From Pseudomonadota bacterium (GTDB lineage Bacteria > Pseudomonadota > Gammaproteobacteria > Steroidobacterales > MnTg04): 64,000 nucleotides of DNA. The notes under the pieces are model-generated. The model did no database searches. It was given only the letters and a program-made list of their open reading frames with translations, and was not told the DNA's origin. The stretch is from NCBI GenBank assembly GCA_022560735.1, contig JADFSO010000016.1:1-64000 (forward strand), in the 5' to 3' direction. Below are positions 1 through 7,894 of this stretch, piece after piece. Each line of letters opens with the position of its first letter. The stretch's first letter is position 1. The translations under genes and the position numbers were made by a program.

Positions 1-366
1 AGGCGCTGGCAACGTCGTGCCTGCCGTGATCAGTTTCATCTGGCGAGCCGTGTCGGCATCCATATCGGCGCCGGCGTATTTTTTGGATTCGGCGACAATT
101 CGGCTCTGAAATTCCAGCCCTTTCTCCCTGGCCTTTGCGGCCAGCAGACTGGTATCGTGAGTTATGTAGGTCGCGTTCACCCAGTAAGCGGCGCCGCTTT
201 CCGTGTTCAGCTCGGCCGTTTCGCGGTTGACCTTGTCGATGAATTCTGCTGCCGTCAGGGTCGTTTCTGCGGTTTGGTTTGCACCCTGGCTCGACTGCCC
301 GCCGGAACAGGCGGCCAGCGCCACGGCTGCAAGAAAGATTGAAATTCGCTTGATTGAGTTTGTCAT
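1..366 (-). CDS. M2-family peptidyl-dipeptidase lipoprotein, N-terminal part (cut by window edge)
   Basis: The reverse strand from an ATG at 366-364 stays open to base 1 and gives 122 residues. Residues 1-20 form a lipoprotein signal ending in a lipobox (L-A-A-C at about 17-20), so the enzyme is probably anchored in the outer membrane or periplasm. The following segment (FIDKVN, AAYWVNATYITHDT, LLAAKA) matches what I know of the start of the M2 angiotensin-converting-enzyme-like dipeptidyl carboxypeptidases found in Xanthomonas relatives. The zinc HEXXH site lies outside the window and cannot be checked. These enzymes remove C-terminal dipeptides. The divergent neighbour is a dipeptide permease, which fits joint peptide use. 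Family assignment rests on the N-terminal segment only. Confidence 0.72.
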   Translation of the reverse strand, partial: MTNSIKRISIFLAAVALAACSGGQSSQGANQTAETTLTAAEFIDKVNRETAELNTESGAAYWVNATYITHDTSLLAAKAREKGLEFQSRIVAESKKYAGADMDADTARQMKLITAGTTLPAP

Positions 367-828
367 GAAAATCCTCTTGGTGTCTTATCCGGTTTCAGCG
401 GCCGCCAAGTTTAGGCGAAAGGTGACTGGCTTGCCACACGCGCTTGGTGCGGCGCAAAAAAATCCTGAACCCGAATCCGCCGATCCGGCAAAAAGTGGAA
501 CGAATGGCCTTTTCCCCCATTCATAACTGAAGGAATTGGCTCTGGAAGCCAAAAATCCCGGCATAAACCGAAAATTATGGTTATCTGTAGCCGAAAAAGC
601 GCTTTCGGTGGCTATAATGACCGCTTTGTGGCCGGTAGACAGTGTCCGTACAGGCAGCAGGCTACCGGCATCGTTTTGACAGAAACGGAAAGAATAACGG
701 TGCGTAATCAAAGCGCCTGATACAGGGGTTGTCCCTGTCTCACGGATTGATGCTTTGATGGTGAACTGGTAAACGCGCAAGGTGCGCAAAAATAAAAAAT
801 CGATTTTATCGAGTCTTGGAGGAAAACC
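367..828. other. Divergent intergenic region between M2 peptidase and peptide permease
   Basis: No convincing coding sequence is present in these 462 bases. A TATAAT-like hexamer lies at 613-618 on the plus strand without a good -35 element, and could drive the permease with a leader of about 200 nt. A short GCGC/GCGC inverted repeat is seen at about 774-786. A GGAGG ribosome binding site at 818-822 sits just before the GTG start at 829. Open frames on the minus strand here look like chance frames. Confidence 0.4.
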
Positions 829-2328
829 GTGAGCAATGAACTCGGCAAACCTGACATTCCAGCAGGAGAAATTCTTGGGCATCCGAAGGCCCTTTGGCAG
901 TTGTTCAACATCGAGCTTTGGGAACGATTTGCTTATTACGGTATGCGTGCAGTACTGGCTCCTTATGTCGCAATTGTTTTTTTTAGTCATCTGAATTCGG
1001 GTGAAGCGAATGCTCAGGCCAGTCTGGTCTATGGCGGCTATACCGCTTTAGTTTATGCCACCGGTATAGTGGGCGGATATATTGCCGATCGTGTTCTGGG
1101 ATACCAGCGATCAATATTGTTGGGCGCATTGATCATGGCGTCGGGTCTGTTCATGCTCTTGATACCCGAAATGAAGATGTTTCTAGTCGGTCTGGCATTG
1201 ATCGTTGCCGGTAATGGCCTGTTCAAGCCAAATATTTCAACGATGGTCGGTCAGTTGTACGCGCCGGACGACATTCGAAGAGACAGTGGATTTACCATTT
1301 TTTATATGGGCATCAACCTGGGCGCGCTGGCCGCGCCACTGGTAACCGCGACCTGGATAGGTGCCAAGTACGGGTACCAATGGGGCTTCTTCGCGGCCGG
1401 CATCGGTATGCTTCTCAGCACACTTTTTCTTGAGTTCGCCAAAAAATCGCTGGGACGCGTTGGGCTTCCGCCGGAAGGCGATGAAGGCTGGGGAAAATTC
1501 TTCGCGGTCGGGGCTGGTGCGCTCGTTGCCGTGCCAGTCATCTATTTCCTTCTTAGTGAGAGCGTGATCCTGGGGTACATTCTGGTAATCATCATGATCG
1601 GTCTGGTGATCTATTTTGTGGCTTCTGGCATCAAGAGCCGCGACAAGGTTCAGTTACATCGCTATATTGCCATGCTGATTCTTTTTCTTGCCAACGCGAT
1701 TTTCTGGTCGTTGTTTGAACAAGCTGGCAGTTCCATGAACTTCCTGGCCAAGGATTTTGTCGATCTCGATACGGGTCTGTTTACCATCCATTTTGCGGCA
1801 TTCCAGAGTGTGAATCCTTTGTTCATTCTGTTGCTGGCCCCATTATTTGCGATGCTCTGGCCTTGGCTCGAAAAAAGGAAACTGAATCCTTCGATTCCAC
1901 GCAAGTTTGGACTGGGGCTGGTACAGGTCGGTTTCGGCTTCTTCATCCTTGTTTTTGCGATCAATAATATGCAAAACACGGCGGGTTTAATTCCATGGTT
2001 TATGCTCATGTTGTGTTACTTTTTTCATACGACGGGAGAACTTTGTCTCTCGCCGATCGGTCTGTCGATGGTGACCAAGCTGGCTGCACCGAAAGAAGTC
2101 GGGTTGGCAATGGGGGGCTGGTTTCTGTCCATTGCGATGGCACAATACATTGCAGGCATCATCGCGGCGGTGGCAAGTGGTGGTGAGGGCGGTCATGCTG
2201 AAGCCGCATCGAGCATCAGCCAGTACGCCACAGTCTACTGGCAGTTATTCATACTGGGCTTGGTATTCGGCGGCGCCTACCTACTGTTAGCGCCTAAATT
2301 TGATAAATTGATGCATGGCGTGAAGTAA
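829..2328 (+). CDS. Proton-dependent oligopeptide (POT/PTR) permease
   Basis: This 499-residue inner-membrane protein imports di- and tripeptides with protons. The POT signature ExxERFxYYG is exact at residues 29-38 (E29, E32, R33, F34, Y36, Y37, G38), and the second signature FYMGINLGA is at 158-166, preceded by a GGYIADRVLG segment at 82-91. Hydrophobic segments along the whole length suggest 12-14 membrane helices, and the length is usual for the family. Translation starts at GTG 829 behind a strong GGAGG site. The flanking genes are two peptidases (M2 upstream, S9 downstream and convergent), which fits uptake of peptides made outside the cytoplasm. The exact substrate range cannot be read from sequence. 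Confidence 0.95.
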   Translation: MSNELGKPDIPAGEILGHPKALWQLFNIELWERFAYYGMRAVLAPYVAIVFFSHLNSGEANAQASLVYGGYTALVYATGIVGGYIADRVLGYQRSILLGALIMASGLFMLLIPEMKMFLVGLALIVAGNGLFKPNISTMVGQLYAPDDIRRDSGFTIFYMGINLGALAAPLVTATWIGAKYGYQWGFFAAGIGMLLSTLFLEFAKKSLGRVGLPPEGDEGWGKFFAVGAGALVAVPVIYFLLSESVILGYILVIIMIGLVIYFVASGIKSRDKVQLHRYIAMLILFLANAIFWSLFEQAGSSMNFLAKDFVDLDTGLFTIHFAAFQSVNPLFILLLAPLFAMLWPWLEKRKLNPSIPRKFGLGLVQVGFGFFILVFAINNMQNTAGLIPWFMLMLCYFFHTTGELCLSPIGLSMVTKLAAPKEVGLAMGGWFLSIAMAQYIAGIIAAVASGGEGGHAEAASSISQYATVYWQLFILGLVFGGAYLLLAPKFDKLMHGVK

Positions 2329-2338
2329 ACAATTGGGA

Positions 2339-2364
2339 AAACGGGGGCCAGCCGGCCCCCGTTT
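2339..2364. terminator. Bidirectional intrinsic terminator between POT permease and S9 peptidase
   Basis: A perfect 11-bp inverted repeat (arms 2339-2349 and 2354-2364, loop AGCC) starts with AAAC and ends with GTTT, so each strand has a GC-rich hairpin followed by a short T tract. It lies between two convergent genes that end at 2328 and 2391, and probably stops both transcripts. Confidence 0.85.
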
Positions 2365-2390
2365 CCGCTGTTGACCTAGCAACAGCCAGG

Positions 2391-4397
2391 CTATTTAATA
2401 TGCTTTGCCAGGAATTTATCGATCATGTCATACAGGTCGGCCTGGTTGGCCGGCGTGCGAAAACCATGTGCTTCGTAGCGTTTTTCGTGGTACTCGAATT
2501 CCTTGCCCGCTGATTTCAGTTTGCCGACCAGGCGCCGGGAGTGCTCTACCGGTACGATCGGATCGAACACGCCATGTATGATCAGCAATGGAGCCTGAAT
2601 TTTTTCCACATGGTTGATCGGCGATGTTTCGTAGAATCGCTCCTTGTCCTTGCCCGGGTCTCCGATCGCCCAGTGGAACCAGTTCAAGTCCTGGTCCTGA
2701 CCGCTGACCGAATTTTTTGTTTTTATGTCCACGTAAAAGGTATTGATGTCGGATACACCGACGTAATCGATCCCACAACTAAAAAGCTCCGGCGTCTTGA
2801 CCAGGCCCATCAGCGTCGCGTAACCGCCGTAACTGGCGCCGTAAATGCAGACCTTGCCGTGTTTGGTATAGCCTTGGTCGATCGCCCACAATACCGCATC
2901 CGTCAGATCGTCCTGCATCTCCAGCCCCCAGCGCTTGTGGGCGTCGTGTTCGAAGCTGGCGCCATAACCGCCGGAGCCGCGATAATTGACCTGCAGCACG
3001 GCATAGCCTCGGTTGGCCAGGAACTGGACCTCCCGGTTAAAGTCCCAGCCGTCGCGAACGCCGTATGGGCCGCCATGCGGATTCAGGACCAGCGGGAAAG
3101 GCCCGTCCCCGGAATTGACCGGCAAGGTCAGGTAACCGTGTATGTTCAGTCCGTCGCGCGCGGCAAAAGATATGGGCAGCATCGGCGCCATGTCGTCTTT
3201 GTCCAGCCAGGCAGCGCTCGACAGGATAAAACTAAGCTTGCCGGCTTTCTCATCGAGCAAGTAATAATCGCCGACCTGCCGGTCGCTCCAGGAGTAGATC
3301 AGGAAACGGATCTCCTTATCGTCCCAGTCATAAATATAATTGACCGCATCCGGCAAGGCGCCATCGATTACCGCCTGGCGATCGGCCCAGTCCTGTTCGA
3401 AAAACAGCGTCCTGGGTTTGTCGGTCTGGTAGCGAAAGAACAGCGGTTTCCCGGCGCGGGTGCTGATCAACTGGCCATCCACGTCATAAACGGGATCGCT
3501 GACCAGGGGTTTCCCCAGTTCACCGGTTTCACCATCGACACGGTATAACTTCAGCCGGTCCCCGCCATTTCTCGATGACACGAAAATATGCCGGTTGTCC
3601 TGATCGAAGCCATGGAGGCTGAAATCGCCATAGGTGCCGGTTACGATACTTTTCCATTCTTCGCCGTTTTCCGGCCTGTATACGACGTCGAAAATCAGGT
3701 CATCGCGATCGGACCCGGTGCTGTAACCGACTCGCGGCCGTCCTTGGTAATCGACATACCAGTTCATGATGTCGTTGTCGTTGATGGTCAGCTTCCTCAT
3801 GTGACCGGTATTCACATTGACTTTGTATACATCGGGAAAACGAAAGCGCTGGCTGATTTTCTGGACCAAAATATATTCCGGGTTTGACCACCAGATATCC
3901 AGGATTCGAAAATCCTCCCGGATGCCGCCGATACGGCCCGTGCCGGCACCGCCGATACTGCGGCCGCCACGTCGGTCGCCTTCGAACGGTTCATGAATCT
4001 GCCTGCCACGAGACCCATCACGATTGATCGCATAGGTTCCAAGATATTCCGCGCTCTTGGTGCGCGATTCGTAGTCCCGGTTGATCATGAATACCAACCG
4101 TTCGTCGGTGACCCACCAGAACCGGGTGACCTCATCCTCCGGGTAACCAGTCAGCACCTTGACGGAACGATCGCTGAGATCCATGACGATCAGATTTTGG
4201 CCGCCAGGCTGCGCGGGGGTTCGGGCGATGGCGGCGATGAACATCCCGTCCGGTGACATGCGCACATTACTGAACTCGCTGGGTTTGAACAGATCTTCGG
4301 TGGGGATAAGATTCGCCGAAGCTGCCGTGGCGGTTGCCAGTACCGCAACAAGGAAAAAACCGGCAAGCAACTTGATTGCAGGAATCATACGAATCAT
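2391..4397 (-). CDS. S9-family prolyl oligopeptidase-like exopeptidase, exported
   Basis: A 668-residue serine peptidase of the S9 (dipeptidyl-peptidase/acylaminoacyl-peptidase) type. Residues 1-28 form a Sec-type signal peptide, so it is expected in the periplasm. Residues of about 45-400 carry repeated blade-like beta segments typical of the N-terminal propeller, and about 410-668 form the alpha/beta hydrolase domain. The triad is visible: Ser522 in GASYGG, Asp612 in HGVFDPIVP and His644 in YEAHGF. An oxyanion-type HGGP motif is at 441-444. It stands alone and converges on the POT permease, with tatC beyond its start. It likely trims N-terminal dipeptides or acyl-amino acids from peptides; the exact specificity is inferred only at family level. 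Confidence 0.93.
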   Translation of the reverse strand: MIRMIPAIKLLAGFFLVAVLATATAASANLIPTEDLFKPSEFSNVRMSPDGMFIAAIARTPAQPGGQNLIVMDLSDRSVKVLTGYPEDEVTRFWWVTDERLVFMINRDYESRTKSAEYLGTYAINRDGSRGRQIHEPFEGDRRGGRSIGGAGTGRIGGIREDFRILDIWWSNPEYILVQKISQRFRFPDVYKVNVNTGHMRKLTINDNDIMNWYVDYQGRPRVGYSTGSDRDDLIFDVVYRPENGEEWKSIVTGTYGDFSLHGFDQDNRHIFVSSRNGGDRLKLYRVDGETGELGKPLVSDPVYDVDGQLISTRAGKPLFFRYQTDKPRTLFFEQDWADRQAVIDGALPDAVNYIYDWDDKEIRFLIYSWSDRQVGDYYLLDEKAGKLSFILSSAAWLDKDDMAPMLPISFAARDGLNIHGYLTLPVNSGDGPFPLVLNPHGGPYGVRDGWDFNREVQFLANRGYAVLQVNYRGSGGYGASFEHDAHKRWGLEMQDDLTDAVLWAIDQGYTKHGKVCIYGASYGGYATLMGLVKTPELFSCGIDYVGVSDINTFYVDIKTKNSVSGQDQDLNWFHWAIGDPGKDKERFYETSPINHVEKIQAPLLIIHGVFDPIVPVEHSRRLVGKLKSAGKEFEYHEKRYEAHGFRTPANQADLYDMIDKFLAKHIK

Positions 4398-4553
4398 GGT
4401 CTGCGCCCCCTTTGTCAGGCGTTTATTTTATGGGCCCGACGATACTAACCAAAGCGGTCATATCTGGTGATATTTCCTTGATTATCGCGAAACTCGCAAC
4501 GGCTGTCCATGCGCGACAGCGGTTGCAATGGCTGGAAAAACCGCCGGTTGGGC

Positions 4554-5342
4554 TCAGTCGTCGGATTGCTCCGCTTGTTGCGCCTCGACCTCCTTGTGAC
4601 CCGGCACCAGGATTCTCGACATGACGATTCCCACTTCAAAAAGCAGGTACATCGGGACGGCGAGCAAAGTCTGCGAGACGATATCGGGCGGGGTCAGAAA
4701 CATGCCGAACACAAAACACGACAGAAAAACATAGGTGCGCTTGCCGCGCAGGCTAGCGGGCGTGACGAAACCGCTCCAGACCAGCAATACGGTGGCGATC
4801 GGTACCTCGAACGCCATCCCGAAGGCGAAAAACAGGACCAGGATGAAATCCAGGTAATGCGAAATATCGGTCATCACGGTGACGCCTTCCGGCGCCACGG
4901 CATTAAAGAAAGCGAACATCAGCGGGAATACCACCGCATAGGCAAAGGCGACACCCAGGTAAAAAAGCAGAATGCTCGATATCAGCAGTGGCACGGTAAA
5001 GCGCTTCTCTCGCTGATACAGCCCGGGAGAGACAAAGGCCCAGATCTGGTAAAGGATTACCGGCATGGCCAGGAAAACCGCGGCCACCATGCTGAGTTTG
5101 AACGGGGTCAGGAACGGCGATGCCACCTGGGTGGCGATCATCGTCGAATCCTCGGGCATTTGCGCGATCAGCGGCGCCGCGGCGAGCGAAAACAGTTGAT
5201 CGCTAAACGGCCATAAACAGAAAAACAGGACGATGATGGCGATACCCGCGTACATCAGCCGGGTACGCAGTTCCAGCAAATGCGAAATCAGGCTGGCCTC
5301 GCCGGCTGGGTTGCCGGCCGGTTGCTCGTCAACCTGGGTCAC
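4554..5342 (-). CDS. tatC: Sec-independent protein translocase TatC
   Basis: TatC is the polytopic receptor of the twin-arginine translocase that exports folded proteins. The core starts with the family hallmark LISHLLELRTRLM, followed by six hydrophobic helices and the conserved FxxEVP-type motif (AFEVPIATVLLVWSG). I chose the GTG at 5342, which gives 262 residues, places 17 residues before LISHLLELR as in E. coli TatC, and overlaps tatB by only 14 bases. An ATG at 5402 in the same frame would add a basic stretch and overlap tatB by 74 bases. The order tatA-tatB-tatC on the minus strand is canonical. Twin-arginine substrates are encoded nearby at 6771 and 26062. Confidence 0.95.
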   Translation of the reverse strand: MTQVDEQPAGNPAGEASLISHLLELRTRLMYAGIAIIVLFFCLWPFSDQLFSLAAAPLIAQMPEDSTMIATQVASPFLTPFKLSMVAAVFLAMPVILYQIWAFVSPGLYQREKRFTVPLLISSILLFYLGVAFAYAVVFPLMFAFFNAVAPEGVTVMTDISHYLDFILVLFFAFGMAFEVPIATVLLVWSGFVTPASLRGKRTYVFLSCFVFGMFLTPPDIVSQTLLAVPMYLLFEVGIVMSRILVPGHKEVEAQQAEQSDD

Positions 5343-5580
5343 GGTCGGTCGACTCCGCTGTCTGGTCCTTCTTTTCCTTGTCTTTCTTTGCGGCGGCCTC
5401 ATTCGCCCGTTCGATCGCCAGTTCGGTATCGATCTGGGTCTTCAGGGATCTCGCCATGAAACGGGCACGGCCAAGCCAGCGACCCAGGGTCGCGGCCAGT
5501 TCCGGTAATCGTTTTGGCCCCAGCACCACCAGCGCCAGGGCAAACAGGATGACCAGCTCCCAAAAGCCGATATCAAACAT
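5329..5580 (-). CDS. tatB: Tat translocase subunit TatB
   Basis: An 83-residue single-pass protein that forms the substrate-receptor complex with TatC. It has the TatB start [13 protein letters not shown], a short transmembrane helix, the hinge LGPKRLPEL with the conserved Gly-Pro pair, an amphipathic helix, and a charged Lys/Glu-rich tail. TatA differs in having the FGTKRL hinge. Its ATG overlaps the TGA of tatA at 5580 and its end overlaps tatC, so the three genes are translationally coupled. Confidence 0.95.
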   Translation of the reverse strand: MFDIGFWELVILFALALVVLGPKRLPELAATLGRWLGRARFMARSLKTQIDTELAIERANEAAAKKDKEKKDQTAESTDRDPG

Positions 5581-5834
5581 CAGTCTTGTTCGGTCTTGTC
5601 TGCGCCTTCCGCTTGCCGGCTCTCGCCGGATTTCTGGTCATCGCCTGACTCTGGATGCGCACTGATCTGGTGAGCCGCCTGTTCTTTTTCACCGTCATCG
5701 ACGGCCTTGCGGAAGCCTTTCACGGCGCCACCGAGATCCTTGCCGATCGTAGCCAGTCGTTTGGTGCCAAACAGCACGACGACAATCAGCAGGATGATCA
5801 GCAGTTGCCAGACACTGATACCACCGAGACCCAT
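5580..5834 (-). CDS. tatA: Tat translocase subunit TatA
   Basis: An 84-residue pore-forming component of the twin-arginine translocase. It begins with [14 protein letters not shown], a short membrane helix of about 17 residues, then the hallmark FGTKRL hinge and an amphipathic helix ([12 protein letters not shown]), followed by an acidic, low-complexity tail. It is the first gene of tatABC, 74 bases downstream of dtd, probably in one transcript. A GGAGAGG ribosome binding site precedes the ATG on the minus strand. Confidence 0.96.
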   Translation of the reverse strand: MGLGGISVWQLLIILLIVVVLFGTKRLATIGKDLGGAVKGFRKAVDDGEKEQAAHQISAHPESGDDQKSGESRQAEGADKTEQD

Positions 5835-5908
5835 ACGCCTCTCCTGTTAGAGTTTGGAGTTGAAATCATACGCCACTGGGCCAGAAAATACTCAGTTGCC
5901 AGCGTATT

Positions 5909-6352
5909 TCATGGCCCGGTCTGCAGCCAGAACGTGACCGGCCCGTCGTTGACCAGCGAGACCTGCATATCGGCGCCGAATTCGCCGGTCTCGACCGGTT
6001 GGTGCAGTCGGCTGGCATGGCGTACCAGTTCGTCAAACAGCCGCCGGCCGAGCGCCGGGTCCGCCGCCCCGCTAAAACTCGCGCGCAGTCCTTTACGGGT
6101 ATCGGCCGCCAGCGTGAACTGCGGTACCAGCAACAATCCGCCACCGGCATCCCTGAGCCCCAGGTTCATGCGCTGGCCGGCGTCGGCAAACACCCGGTAA
6201 TCGAGCAGCCGTTCCGCCAGCTTTTCAGCTGTCCGCTGCGTGTCGTCTTTTTCGACGCCGACCAGCACCAGCAAGCCGCGGTCGATTTTGCCGATCGTTC
6301 GATCATCGACGATCACGGCGGCGCGGCTGACCCTTTGCAACAATCCGATCAT
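5909..6352 (-). CDS. dtd: D-aminoacyl-tRNA deacylase
   Basis: A 147-residue enzyme that hydrolyses D-amino acids mischarged on tRNA. Family signatures are present: the N-terminal [10 protein letters not shown], the active-site PQFTLAADT segment at residues 77-85 (Thr80; the usual Ser of SQFT is Pro here), and the Gly-cisPro motif NDGPVT at 135-140. The length matches E. coli Dtd (145). It lies upstream of tatA on the same strand and opens the likely dtd-tatABC transcript. The usual hisIE genes found before tat in many bacteria are absent. Confidence 0.96.
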   Translation of the reverse strand: MIGLLQRVSRAAVIVDDRTIGKIDRGLLVLVGVEKDDTQRTAEKLAERLLDYRVFADAGQRMNLGLRDAGGGLLLVPQFTLAADTRKGLRASFSGAADPALGRRLFDELVRHASRLHQPVETGEFGADMQVSLVNDGPVTFWLQTGP

Positions 6353-6770
6353 CGACGGTTCCTCCGTGCCGATATTGTGGGCATGCGCCTACACATACTG
6401 TCAAAGAATCCTGACAGACAGATGCCGGTCGACGGCGCACACTGCCGCTGCGGCGAGTGGAAAAGCTCTGTCAGGGAAGAAAGCCGCCGGGGCAGGGATG
6501 CCCCGCTTTCCGTGTTATTCGCAAAATACGACTATCACATCTCCACTAGAACGTTAATTTATCGCAATTAACGATAATTAAAGACACAATATGAAAAGAA
6601 TTCCAAAAGTGGGAAAATAGAGGTTATTTTTCGGTCGAATACAAAGATTGGTGGGCAAATAGACATAGCTGGCGAATCCTCCCGGCATTTATCCCCCGGA
6701 TCGGATTCGATATGGTACCGGGCGGTTGCTTGATGCATTATTTGTTTTTCGCAAAAACACTGGATAAGGC
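6353..6770. promoter_or_regulatory. Divergent AT-rich control region between dtd and the TRAP binding protein
   Basis: No gene is supported in these 418 bases. The right half (about 6540-6760) is clearly AT-richer than the surrounding coding DNA. Two interlocked inverted repeats lie in it: GTTAAT/ATTAAC at 6553-6558 and 6567-6572, and TTATCG/CGATAA at 6559-6564 and 6572-6577. Their position, about 195 bases before the TRAP gene, suits an operator, but no regulator is encoded beside it and I cannot assign a protein. Confidence 0.4.
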
Positions 6771-7883
6771 ATGCAACGAAGGCATCTGATCAAGGGGCTG
6801 GGCGCGGGTGCGCTGGTGGCCGGGCTGGCCGCTTGCGGGAAGGAGCAGGTCTCCCCGGCGGCCAGCCAAAACCGCAAGGTCCATCGATGGAAAATGGTCA
6901 CCACCTGGCCGCCGAATTTTCCCGGTGCGGGAGTCGGCGCCAATCGGTTGGCAAAGCGTATAGAAAAGGCCAGCAACGGCCGGATTCAAATCAAGGTATA
7001 TGGCGGTGGCGAGCTGGTGCCGGCCTACGAGGCCTTCGATGCGGTGTCCTCCGGCGCGGTGCAGATGGCGCATGGGGCGGCTTATTACTGGAAGGGCAAG
7101 GCGCCGGCCGCACAATTTTTCACGGCCGTTCCGTTTGGCATGAACGCCCAGGAAATGAACGCCTGGCTTTACTACGGGGGTGGCTGGGAGTTGTGGAAGG
7201 AACTGTACGCGCCGTTCAACCTGATGCCGGCGCCGGCCGGCAATACCGGCACCCAGATGGCGGGCTGGTTCAATAAAGAAATAAACAGCCTCGATGACTT
7301 GCAAGGGCTGAAAATGAGAATTCCGGGCCTGGGAGCCGAGGTACTCAAACGTGCGGGGGGCACGCCGGTCAACGTCCCCGGCGCCGAAGTCTTTACCGCC
7401 TTGCAGACCGGCACCATCGATGCGGCCGAATGGATCGGACCCTATAACGACCTGGCTTTTGGCTTGCACAAAGCGGCGAAACATTATTACTACCCCGGGT
7501 GGCACGAGCCATGCGCCACGCTGGAGGCAATTTTTAACAAGCGGGAGTTCGACTCCCTGCCCGAGGATTTGCAGGAGATTGTGCTGCTGTCCTGTCAGGC
7601 GGCGAACGACGACATGCTGGCCGATTACACGGCGCAGAATCAACGCGCATTGCGCGTGCTGGCAACCGAACACGGCATTATCCCAAAGCCCCTGCCGGAA
7701 AGCGTCCTGCGGCGGCTGAAACAATTGTCGCTGGAAGTATTGGAGGAACTGGCGGCCAGGGACGAGATGGTGGCCCGGGTGTATGCCTCCTACCGGGAGT
7801 TCCAGCGCAATACCTCGCAGTGGCTGGGGATATCCGAAAAAGCTTATTTCGACGCGCGCCTGCTGGATGGCGCGGACTCCTAG
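6771..7883 (+). CDS. TRAP transporter substrate-binding lipoprotein, DctP/TakP type, Tat-exported
   Basis: A 370-residue periplasmic binding protein. The N-terminus carries a twin-arginine signal (R3-R4 in QRRHLIKG) that ends in a lipobox, LAAC with Cys22, so the protein is probably exported folded by Tat and then lipidated. The mature part (WKMVTTWPPNFPG, GAYYWKGK-like, AEVFTALQTGTIDAAEWIGPYND, YYPGWHEP) resembles the TakP group that binds 2-oxo acids with a cation. The substrate is inferred only from that resemblance. Unusually it faces its membrane partners: dctQ and dctM lie on the opposite strand and end 7 bases from its stop. Its own upstream region is AT-rich, so it is probably transcribed separately from the permease. 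Confidence 0.93.
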   Translation: MQRRHLIKGLGAGALVAGLAACGKEQVSPAASQNRKVHRWKMVTTWPPNFPGAGVGANRLAKRIEKASNGRIQIKVYGGGELVPAYEAFDAVSSGAVQMAHGAAYYWKGKAPAAQFFTAVPFGMNAQEMNAWLYYGGGWELWKELYAPFNLMPAPAGNTGTQMAGWFNKEINSLDDLQGLKMRIPGLGAEVLKRAGGTPVNVPGAEVFTALQTGTIDAAEWIGPYNDLAFGLHKAAKHYYYPGWHEPCATLEAIFNKREFDSLPEDLQEIVLLSCQAANDDMLADYTAQNQRALRVLATEHGIIPKPLPESVLRRLKQLSLEVLEELAARDEMVARVYASYREFQRNTSQWLGISEKAYFDARLLDGADS

Positions 7884-7894
7884 CCCGGGGCTAG
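7880..7894. repeat. 15-bp palindrome holding both stop codons of a convergent gene pair
   Basis: CTAGCCC-G-GGGCTAG is a perfect inverted repeat centred on base 7887. The TAG stop of the TRAP binding protein (7881-7883) and the TAG stop of dctM (complement of 7891-7893) sit symmetrically inside it. The loop is too short for an ordinary terminator hairpin. Confidence 0.8.

Noticed and set aside
2541-3548. 335-residue plus-strand frame antisense to the S9 peptidase
   Set aside because: The minus strand encodes an intact catalytic triad; the antisense frame has no recognisable protein features.
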